A stretch of DNA of 64,000 bases, from NCBI GenBank assembly GCA_030248215.1, contig JASANG010000443.1:1-64000 (forward strand), given 5' to 3'. The translations under genes were made by a program, and so were the position numbers. Origin of the DNA: Enoplolaimus lenunculus. Taxonomy: Eukaryota; Nematoda; Enoplea; Enoplida; Thoracostomopsidae. The notes under the pieces are model-generated. The model made no database searches, was not told the origin of the DNA, and worked only from the letters and a program-made list of their open reading frames with translations. Position 1 is the first letter of the stretch; every line of letters begins with the position of its first letter. Shown piece after piece: positions 42,789-51,535 of this stretch.

Positions 42789-45038
42789 GAATATATCTAC
42801 ATTGAGGAAGCGCCAGTCGCAGGCTGGTTGACTGCAAATAATTGCGATTTAATTTCCATTTACACCGAACTTAACTTGGGTGGATACGCGTTAATATTTG
42901 CTCAAAATAGTCCGTTCAAAGTTGAATTCAACCGAGCTATTAAGGCATTAAGGCAAGATGGAACCATCGTGTCATTGGCGTTGCCTTATTGGACGCCGAA
43001 ATGTCCGTCGTACTCGATCACTGCAGACTCGGAGCACGGTAACACAGGTCGAAGTGAAAACAGTCTTGCGAATAGAAACAACAATAATGACAATAATAAT
43101 AATAATTATAATAATAATAGTAAAAGTAGAATAAATAGTAGTAATTTATACAATAATGGAAACAAAAATATAACTACTAGTAACACAAACAATCATAATA
43201 ATAATAATAACCGCGAAAGTAAGCCAACTACTGCTTACGAGACCACAGAAGGCCGTCTTCTTACAAACAGTACGAAACCTCAAGTAACGCATCATGGCAG
43301 CAGACCTGGAGCACAAAACGGAAACACCTCATCGAGAAACAACAACAATAATAACAACCACAAAAACAACAACCAAAACAACAACAATAAAAGCGACACA
43401 CAAAATAACAACATTCCACTAATCAAAATCGATAATATCTCACCGAACGAAAGAACCCAATCACAATGGAGACCACGGTTAAATTTAACTCCGCCCATTT
43501 TACTGTATTCAATGGATTTGACACCGACGACAGTTTCAACAGCGCAAAGTGCAGCAAAATTTGAGTTTAATGAGCAAATTAATAGCGACAAAATTGACCA
43601 ATCACGCGACGACAAAATTGACCAATCACGCGACGAGAAAAGTGGCCAATCACGCGACGAGAAAATTTCACAAACGTTAGAAGAAATTTTAGAACAAAAT
43701 ATGCCATGGTTAGTAATGAATGATTCTACACGAAACAATCAAACAAACACTACGAAGTCACCATTAGTGGAAGACAACGTTTCCCCTGTCACAATGGTGG
43801 AATTTGAAAATACTGCGACCATTTATGCGAAAACTTCTCAGTCAATTATTGACGCTGCGCTCGTTCCGAGGAGGGACATTTTTAGTTCAACAATCAAGCC
43901 TGAACAGTACACGAACTTTAGCCAAACGAACATTGAAAAGCCACTAAGAATCATCGCCATGAACTACAGTAATCTTTCTCCAAAGTTAAAAATATTGGAA
44001 CATAAAACTGTGAACCGAACCAAGAGTGCTCCAATCGTCGAAAATCGCTTCAAATCTATCGAAACTCGAAACGTTTGCACTAAACAATTCAATTCATACG
44101 GCAAAACGCAGTCTATCGCAACGATTACAGCAATTTTCCCCTACGAATATGTGCCGTATTTAGAATTTGAACAAAATCAACATTCAACTGGCTTTTTCAC
44201 AAATCTCGCCCATGACTTAGTAAATAAGATTGGACTGAATTATTCACAGCAGTTTGTTCAAACGGCTGATTGGTTGTCGACGAGTGACGACGACTACAAT
44301 AACCCATCCGTCATTGGCCAGCAAACCAACAGTAACCGTACGTTGATTTGGCGTCGAATTATTTCAATGCTAGCAAACAACCAATACGATTTATCGATTG
44401 TTCCACTGAATTTAATATCTGCCAACGAAAAACGGTCTCTGAGCGTTGGAAGGCCAGTTATTCGAACAACACTTGTATTTGCATTGCCTGAAACGTTTAG
44501 CCTGAGCCCTCTTGATATGATCACGCTGCTAAGTCCAACATTTTCTCAAAATCAAACTTCAAAATACGTATCATTTGTGACAATCGCAAACAGTAGTATT
44601 GTGACAAATGAAAATGTTCAAAAATTACTTCGTACAGCCCCAGTTTCGCTTGAAACTGCAACAACGATTAGCGAAGCAATTTTAAAAATTTTCAACTCTC
44701 ATCGAAAACATTTTGAGTCGAACTTGAACAATTTCAACTTTAACTCGGCGACAGGACAGTTACCGTACCAATCGCGAACAACGTTTGTTCAAAAAATCCC
44801 AATTTTAGCACTCGCATCCGATGAGTTAATTCGTTACTCAACTCAAATCGCTCAATTTGAGTTAAACTTAATTGAAACTTCCATTGAAATTGACCGTTTT
44901 GCCGTTGTGACTCCACAGTGTCACCGTGGACTGCATCTGTTGTTCGAAACCATTTTGGCGACAATGAAACACTCTGGCGATTTAGTGAAACTTTGTCGAC
45001 AGTCAGACTTGCGAGAATTATGCCGATCAGCAATTTGA
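40720..45038 (+). CDS. Protein with three glutamate-receptor-type ligand-binding domains and no visible pore
   Basis: One exon of 1438 codons, from a TTTCAG acceptor at 40719 to TGA at 45036. I see three periplasmic-binding-type (iGluR S1S2) domains: about 40803-41575 (GFLIDLIDELAQSLRFHY, VDESPYLRWIWSRNCQL, AKWW), about 41836-43010 (GGFLIDFLNALSLRISFRY, IEEAPVAGWLTANNCDL) and about 44110-45030 (GFFTNLAHDLVNKIGLNY, QCHRGLHLLFETILATMKHS). In ion channels of this family three membrane segments separate S1 from S2; here S1 runs straight into S2 in domain 1 (SPIYDAVSVAVLGQ then LDALVNSQTPVGTRR). No run hydrophobic enough for a membrane helix is visible. Linkers are Asn-rich. It may be a secreted or tethered binding protein; the ligand is unknown. 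No ATG opens this frame before residue 270 or so, so an upstream exon must supply the start. Confidence 0.85.
42689..42787 (+). repeat. AAC then AAT trinucleotide microsatellite encoding polyasparagine
   Basis: About eleven AAC and then AAT codons, a short HSNSN break and fourteen AAT codons give two runs of asparagine within the second ligand-binding domain, in the loop before KEYIYIEEAPVAGW. Both stretches stay in frame with the exon. Confidence 0.95.
43075..43410 (+). repeat. Asn-rich low-complexity coding linker
   Basis: The linker between domains 2 and 3 is dominated by AAT/AAC codons (NNNNDNNNNNYNNN and similar runs). Prion-like composition; no domain recognised. Confidence 0.85.
43585..43672 (+). 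repeat. Coding tandem repeat DKIDQSRD (four units)
   Basis: Four 24-bp units around GACAAAATTGACCAATCACG encode DKIDQSRD, DKIDQSRD, EKSGQSRD, EKISQT. The repeat lies in the linker before domain 3 and stays in frame. Confidence 0.9.
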
Positions 45039-45119
45039 CGGCACCGCGACCGTCGGGTTACGTTTTGTTCCATGTTGATTCGATGTCAACTCTAAATATA
45101 TACTTTTATTGAAATATAA

Positions 45120-45300
45120 GCCCACGATACTTTTAGGTCCGTCCCGGTTTCTGGTGGGTCTGTAAATGAGTAGGATTACATTCTACACTACATTTTTTGT
45201 TTAGGCTTAGGAATGCGCTTTTGCATCGCTTAGGTTTAGGCTTACGAATACACTAATAATATACTGTTTCGGCCCTAAAAGTATTAACATTGGCCGAAAT
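45120..45300. mobile_element. TTAGGC-bearing element after the triple-domain gene
   Basis: The left end AGCCCACGATACTTTTAGG and the right end CGGCCCTAAAAGTATTAACA then TTGGCC are inverted in part. The interior has GCTTAGG units in reverse orientation. Confidence 0.65.
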
Positions 45301-45309
45301 ATAAATGCC

Positions 45310-45722
45310 TCCAAAAGAAAAAACCAGAGGGTGCCCCACTGTTATTCGGTTATAGACTGTTATTTATTTTTAACCCACGCTCCGCCGCCCTGCATTACTG
45401 ATATATATCCGGTACTGCAATTATCCATTTATGGATCTAATTAGGGTTTAGTGACAATCCGCTTACGGACCCTTATTAGGGATACAGACTCTTATTGATT
45501 CGGACTCAAAATGGGGACCCCCTCTTATTCGGGTCAATACAGTACAGGCCATTGCTTTCAAATAATCAATGTGTACAAGGAACACGGCCCAAACTAACTC
45601 TATTATATAGCCCCTCCGGAAAACGATCCGGCCCTGTTCTATACATGGGTCAGGAACGGCCCAAACTGACCCTATTATAGCCCCTCCGGAAAGCGATCCG
45701 GTCCTGTTCTATACATGGGCCA
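45310..45722. repeat. CTGTAGTGACCC fragment and duplicated CGGCCCTGTTCTATACATGGG ends
   Basis: 45335-45543 is a partial CTGTAGTGACCC-family copy (GTTATTCGGTTATAGACTG to TTATTCGGGTCAATACAG). 45590-45722 is a two-fold tandem repeat of a 65-bp end segment, AACGGCCCAAACTGACCC to CTGTTCTATACATGGGC, from the TTAGGC-bearing family. Confidence 0.65.
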
Positions 45723-46531
45723 GGAACAGCATGTCACGGGATACTGTGGGACATTTATGCGAATATCATATGATATTCCAAAATTTCAACGAATATCATA
45801 TGATATTCAGCGGGACAGTAAAATCTTTGGGTGCTGATAAATGAATGAAAAGTTAAACGGCAGAGGCACAGATGCGCTTTATAAATACCAGACACACGAC
45901 TGCGAAACGTTTCCGGCAGAAAATACGTTACAACCACAGCTTAATAATTCAAAAATTCAAATATCACATTCTAGTATTATATGATATTCAACAGGACAAT
46001 TAAAGTTCAAGCATGCAAACATCTGAAAATATATCACATAATATTCGCAGACAATAGCAGACAAAATGTTACCTGTTATTTATTTTAACCTGCCCTTCGT
46101 TACTGATTTACATCCGATGTTGCAACTATCGGCCCATGTATAGAACAAGTACCTTCCAATTTCCCAAGTAATATCCCAATTTCTAATTTCTCGGGTAATC
46201 TCCCAAATTCCCAAAATTATAATATCCCGTGTACTATCCCAAGTTTCCAAAATTACAATATCCCGTGTAATATTAAACCCTCATCCTGATTAGGGTCCGT
46301 TAAATTGCGGGTATTTTAAGCCCCCCTGAGAACCTATTTAAAAGTTCCCCTGAGAACCTAAGTTCTCTGTGTGGAGTGGAGGATGAAGGTTTTATCTCTG
46401 GAAGTTGTATTTTACTGTGTTCTCAAAGGGGTTGCGCCCCCAAACCCCAAGGCAATTTACGTATATGTTGAAATTATTTTAAACATTGTTGTTGTCTATC
46501 AAATACATTTTTAAACAGCAAAGCTTAAAAG
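45723..46531. other. Intergenic, short simple repeats only
   Basis: GAATATCATATGATATTC words recur at 45760-45810. 46150-46280 repeats TAATATCCCAATTTC / AATATCCCGTGTA. 46300-46370 repeats CCCCTGAGAACCTA. No exon is recognised. Confidence 0.5.
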
Positions 46532-46816
46532 TTAACCCTTTCTCACATGAATATTCTATTTCCCCTGAGACCTACTATTATGCTAGGATTCGAACTCCAG
46601 TGACTGGAGTGGGAGGCGTACACCATCACCACTCAGCCATACGATCTTGACGCTCGAGCCCGAGGGGGCTCTCACGTCTTGTGGTGATTTAGTGCCATGT
46701 ATACGTTTTGCAATTGTTAAACACGGTGCGATATATACTATTTAACGTATATATATATTATATATATCCACGGCGCTGAGTTGCCTATAGACAACTCAAT
46801 GTGGAGAAGGGGTTAA
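46532..46816. mobile_element. piggyBac-like short element, inverted copy, intact TTAA ends
   Basis: It starts TTAACCCTTTCTCACATGA and ends ATGTGGAGAAGGGGTTAA. It is the reverse orientation of the 16648 copy and the best evidence for TTAA borders on both sides. The tRNA-like core is on the - strand (46579-46652). Confidence 0.8.
46579..46652 (-). pseudogene. tRNA-like core of the piggyBac-like element
   Basis: On the - strand the A-box-like TGGCTGAGTGGTGATGG and the B-box GGAGTTCGAATCC are both kept, as is the hairpin CACTCCAGTCACTGGAGT. As in the 16801 copy, classical tRNA stems do not form well. Confidence 0.55.
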
Positions 46817-46894
46817 AGTTATTGAGCATGGATTTGGCGACAACTTTACACCTAATTTTACAATTTTTGAAGTTACTTTTAGAGATATCAAATA

Positions 46895-47008
46895 ACATGC
46901 AAAGCGACAACTTGCAGCTGCAATTTGTACATTCAAGTTTAGTTAAAAAACCTTTAAACAAAACTTGTTCAATTCTCGCTTCAACAGCTTGCCCGTGTGA
47001 ATAAAGAG
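46895..47008. mobile_element. TTCACACGTGCAAG family element, short decayed copy
   Basis: CAAAGCGACAACTTGCAGCTG, then AGCTTGCCCGTGTGAATAA at the right edge. The left end is missing or merged with the preceding element. Confidence 0.55.
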
Positions 47009-47417
47009 ATGCTCTTCAAACCTAACCATTATCACATTTACTAGTTTAACTTATCAAACATATATTACATACACGTATTACATAAGACAACCACTGGTCT
47101 CTGTAATATTTGAAAATACAGAAAATGGTTTACATCTTACGTTTCCTTAGAAAATTGAACACAAGCAAAATTTCTTCAGCAGGACTGCGGAAAATTAACA
47201 GACTCTGTATTTATGGCATCATAAGAATTACGTGACACCAGCCAAATTTTGTAAAAAACAAAAACTCCCACAAACAAACTTATAGTGAAATCTCAATCAT
47301 TCAATGTTTATACTTTGAGATTAAATTTTACGCAAAAAATACATAATTCATTAAAACCATCAAGAAGCCATTTTTCCACTCAAGTGAAGATTAATACTCA
47401 AACAATTACATTAATTA
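47009..47417. other. No feature recognised
   Basis: AT-rich; no exon with convincing splice signals, no element end. Confidence 0.4.
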
Positions 47418-47995
47418 CTGTAGTGACCCGAATTATGGGGGGACTGATGTTTATTTGACCTTTCCAGAGGACGCCCCCTGTTATTCGGTTACGGTCTGTT
47501 ATTTATTTTTGACACGCCGCCCGCCGCCTTTCATTACTGATATAATCCGGAATTATACCTATCAGTTGAATTAAACGTTTATTTGTCTTGTTAACTGTAG
47601 ATCCCAATGAGTTGATTAATTGATTTATCAATTCACCTAGCGAGATGGTTATTTCTGAATTATATATCAGTAAACATTAACTCACTTCAGTTGAGCTGAT
47701 TCACCCTCTGAGTTAAGTTGACTCAGGGTGAAGTGACAAATTAACTCAGAATAAATTGAATGAATTCGAAATTCTGAGTTCTGATAGTCCTAACTCAGAC
47801 TGAGTGATTCAATTCATTCTGAGTTAAAATCAACTCACTGAAATTAACACCGATAAAAAACTTGAGCGATTATGCGAGGTTATACTTAGGAACGTACTTT
47901 TAAAACTTATGTACGCTTAAAAGTTTCGAACTTTGCTATATTTGGTCCTGGGGTCATTTATACACTACAATTAGGAATAATTGCCGTTTCATAAC
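47418..47995. mobile_element. CTGTAGTGACCC element carrying a nested CACTGTAAATT element
   Basis: It begins CTGTAGTGACCCGAATTATG. At 47594 its TTGTCTTG..AAAAACTTGAGCG core is split by a CACTGTAAATT-family copy running to about 47855 (AACTGTAGATCCCAATGAG to CACTGAAATTAAC). The uninterrupted core is seen at 48690 (TTGTCTTGTATCAAAAAC). The right end is truncated after CATTTATACACTACAATTAGG. Confidence 0.8.
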
Positions 47996-48151
47996 AAAAC
48001 ATTTGTATAAAAATACAGTAAGCATCAAATGCAACCGAACTATTAATTTCAAATTTAGCACAGCCTTCTAAAATCATTCGCAATATACTGAAATATCAGT
48101 CATGTACTTAAAACCATGCGCTGAAATAATTTTTACAATTTTCTGATTTAG

Positions 48152-48254
48152 AAATAAAAGTCACACACCCACCCATACCGAATTTTTGAAGTATATCAAC
48201 GACGAAGACTTAAATGTAATGCTGCAAAAGGCCAACGAGGGGATATTAAAGTGA
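48152..48254 (+). CDS. Orphan terminal exon of an unidentified + strand gene
   Basis: A strong acceptor, TTTTCTGATTTAG, is followed in phase 2 by 33 codons (NKSHTPTHTEFLKYINDEDL then NVMLQKANEGILK) and a TGA. The peptide is soluble and helical in character and looks coding, but I do not recognise it. The triple-domain protein already ends at 45038, so this would be an alternative 3' exon or the end of another gene whose other exons I cannot find. Confidence 0.45.
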
Positions 48255-48295
48255 AAATTTAGGCGACAGTTCAGGATATTTAATTATATCATGAA

Positions 48296-48506
48296 GTAGA
48301 AATCACAGCTGTGTACACCAAATATCGCCAGTTAGTAATAGGTTTTCAAACAAGTGAACTACGACAGCTGGGAACGTTAACGTCTCTGCAAAATTATACC
48401 AAATTAAACACGAAAAATGTACTAAATTTCGAACCTTACAATGCATTATGTCATCAATTAAAGACCACACGTAAACGGGTAATAGATGCTACACACATTT
48501 GAGACA
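48296..48506. mobile_element. TTCTCAAATGTG family element
   Basis: The right end GATGCTACACACATTTGAGA is clear. The left part TGTGTACACCAAATATCGCC is diverged. Length about 210 bp, ending 10 bp before the next element. Confidence 0.65.
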
Positions 48507-48516
48507 ACTGAAACTA

Positions 48517-48951
48517 CTGTAGTGACCCGAATAAGAGGGGGGACTGATATTTATTTCAGAGGGCACCTACCCCCTGTTATTCGGTACGGACTGTTATTTA
48601 TTTTTAACCTGCCCCACGCCAGCCTTTGTTACTGATAATCCGGTATTGCAACTATACATTGAATTAAACGTTTATTTGTCTTGTATCAAAAACTTGAGCG
48701 ATAATGCAAGGTTATACTTAGGAATGTACTTTCAAAATTTAAGTACGCTTTAAAGTTTCGAACTCAACTTTATTTGGTCCTGGAGTCATTTATCCGCTAC
48801 AGTTATGGATAATTGGCATTTATGGATTCTAATTAGTGTTTAGGAAATCTATCCGCTTACGGACTCTTATTAGGAATACGGACTCGTATTGATTGGGTCT
48901 CAAAATAAGACCCTTCTTTTATTAACCCCTCTCTTATTCCGATCACTACAG
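48517..48951. mobile_element. CTGTAGTGACCC family element with TA flanks
   Basis: The left end is CTGTAGTGACCCGAATAAG and the right end CTTATTCCGATCACTACAG, with TA on both sides. Length 435 bp. It is the uninterrupted reference for the nested copy at 47418. Confidence 0.85.
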
Positions 48952-49264
48952 TACGTACGTATAATCATAGTTATACACACACAAAAAGGCATAAGGTACA
49001 AAACTAGAAAGAATATGAGATCACCAAATACAAGTAAACAATTTGCAAAATATGAATATACATTGTGTTGCAAAAAACTGAGCATAAAACAAGGCAGGTG
49101 GTTCAAATAAATGAAACATGAGTCAAAAAATAACAAACAAACAAACTATGTTCATAGAATACTTAAATGTATTTCAAAAAGACAATTAGTACGTACCGTA
49201 TCCGAGATAATGGCTAAATTCGACAAATCATACGCCCAATTCGCGCGTTGTTGTTTTGTTCGAA

Positions 49265-49333
49265 AACAATTTGACCACAATTTACAGCTACAAGTTCTCG
49301 CAACAAAAACATGCACGTGTGATTAGGGCTTTA
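49265..49333. mobile_element. TTCACACGTGCAAG family, right end only
   Basis: TACAAGTTCTCGCAACAAAA then CATGCACGTGTGATTAGGGC is the right terminal segment of the family; no left end is seen. Confidence 0.6.
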
Positions 49334-49334
49334 C

Positions 49335-49949
49335 TCATCATAGATTTGACGATTATTCTCAAGCCTCAATACTTAAATTTTATAAATAATTTTTAAAACG
49401 CTAATTTTGACTGTACGGCATAGCTGGATGGGCTCCGCTTTGAATTTTTGTCCAATGGTTTTACGAACTCTTTTCATTGGCAACATAAGAAACTTGTTTC
49501 GAAATTTTTTTGCATACCGTGTGCATCGTCGCTTGCCACGAAACACTAATCTACGCTCCTGTACACCAAAGAGGGTACAATTTCGTAATATTTTCAGAGG
49601 GCATTTTGATCGTTTTCAATAAGTCGTGCTTACTTGCTTACTAGGCACCTCAAATTGTGGCATGCTTCTACCTACCGCGACCGCTCACCAAAGACCAAAG
49701 TTTTCCACTCATCCACAAGCCTTCGGACAACAATTCCCATCATGAGAATACCGGCTTAAACTCAAATTATTCTCACTTCTCAGACCATACCAAGGACGAT
49801 GCCAAGTAAAATTCAAGTGTCAACCCCCTTTGATATATTATACAGGGGGTTCTAGACACGGGTTCCATTTTCAGCACAAAAAATCACTCACCTTCCAAAT
49901 TTTTGTGGAACGTAACCCACTTTCTAAAATCCTGGCTACGTCCATTAGG
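49335..49949. other. 3' flank of the pericentrin-like gene; no gene seen
   Basis: Open frames at 49407-49622 have no recognisable domain. The stretch probably contains the 3' untranslated region of the - strand gene that stops at 49950, but I find no unambiguous poly(A) signal. Confidence 0.4.
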
Positions 49950-51535
49950 TCAGACCCGTTCTTCCTTGATATTTATCCCAGCGCAAGTATCTATTGTCCT
50001 TCGCGATAAATCCAAAGACGGAAAGCTTTCAACCGTAGAATTGTGTAGGGCATCAAAATTTCTACTGGCAGACGACGTTAAACTCCAGTTTAAATCGTTC
50101 CGAGAGCTATTCTTAACTGTACTAACTTGGGTCCTTTCAAAATCACCACTAATATCCAGAGGTCGGTTTCGTAGCACCAGCGTTCTCTCTCCCAGTTTCG
50201 CTGACCTTTCCCTTATTCTCAGAGATGTGTCGCTTTCCTCAAACTCACTATGATCTCCGTTTTCCACCAGCTCCGGCACTTTAAGCCGCTGTCGAATGCG
50301 TTCAACGCTTGGGGTCGCAATATGCTTCGGTGTAGACGACATTTGACTTACGGACAATGTCCCGCGGCTTATAATGCGGCTGCTAGGCCTCGACTGTGAA
50401 CGCTCACCCTCGTCAAACCTTCTATGCTTTCCAATTTCTTCACTTCTTGTTGCAGAAATCATTGAAATACTTTGAGAACTTGACTGACTTTTTACACCAT
50501 TCGAACCTTTCATGACCGCAGCATTGTTTAAATCTCCAAAGCGGCACAAATTGCTTTGACTTACAATGTCATCATTCCTTTTCCCATTTAATTCCAATGG
50601 ATTATTTCGAACGTTTTCACAAGAGTCTATGGACACCAAATTCTTTCTGCCACCAAAAACATTTAAATCCTTTCCCATATCGTTTAGAATTTCCCCGTTC
50701 AATCCCATATAATTATTCCTCAACTCGGAGCCAAAGATCTTTTGAGAATCATGATACGACTCGTTTAGTTTGTCCGATGTTACAGTTTTGGCAAAATCAA
50801 TCACTCGAGATCGCGAAACACCTTTTCGACTATCATTTTGTTCGTTTGTGGTACCAGATCCATTTAAACCAGTGTTTCTTCCCTCGAATCGGTTCTTACG
50901 GCGCGCAACTGACTCAATCGCACTCCCAGGACTATCAAGACTACACAATGATCCATTCCTATGGGGAGTGTACCCATGCATCTTATCTACCATCCCGCAA
51001 TTCAGTCTAGATTGCTCAGAATTCGCCATAGAATCCGCTACCCTCGATGTGGCCAAAGCATCCTTAGACCGGGACTGAGGTCGTTCCATAACCAATACCG
51101 AACGACGCTCAGACGCTAACTTGGGCGTTACAGACTTGCTACTCCTTCCGCTGAGCAACCCACTAACAACAGATGTTTCCATCTTTGCTTGTCCCTCTCT
51201 ATCAAACCGTCTGTATCCACTTACTTGCAATTCTTCCACACTAGGACTATCTTCAGCTGGTCTATCCCCATTCCGATTGCTTTCGCTAATCAAACTTTGA
51301 TCAAGCGACCGATTTTGTAACGCTTCTGATTGAAAATTGCTTTCTGGAGACCCAAAACGTAAACTTGTATTTCGATCCCCATCTGCATTTGGGACGTGCT
51401 GTTGAGAAGAGCAATCATTTCTGTGTTGTTCCAATCGTTGAACGCTTTCATTCATTTCACCACGACTAGCTTTACCATTGATTGAACAGACACCGTTATC
51501 AGATTTCATTGTTTCGGTATATTTCTTCATTCGTC
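49950..51535 (-). CDS. Last exon of the pericentrin-like gene: disordered Ser/Arg/Asn tail
   Basis: The acceptor TATATTACAG ends at 51536; the exon completes the split glycine (G + GA) and continues RMKKYTETMKSDN. The TGA is at 49950-49952 (…GINIKEERV). The 528 residues are polar and serine-rich with many S-R and R-S-x-S sites, and show no domain I recognise. Phosphorylation is likely for such a tail but not shown. The long extension after PACT is unusual for the family. Confidence 0.8.

Noticed and set aside
43292-43738. A - strand leucine-rich frame that looks like membrane helices
   Set aside because: It is the reverse of the Asn-rich (AAC/AAT) coding linker; GTT and ATT read as hydrophobic residues on the opposite strand.
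50597-51078. + strand frames opposite the pericentrin-like tail
   Set aside because: They are complementary shadows of the long - strand exon, whose phase matches its neighbour.
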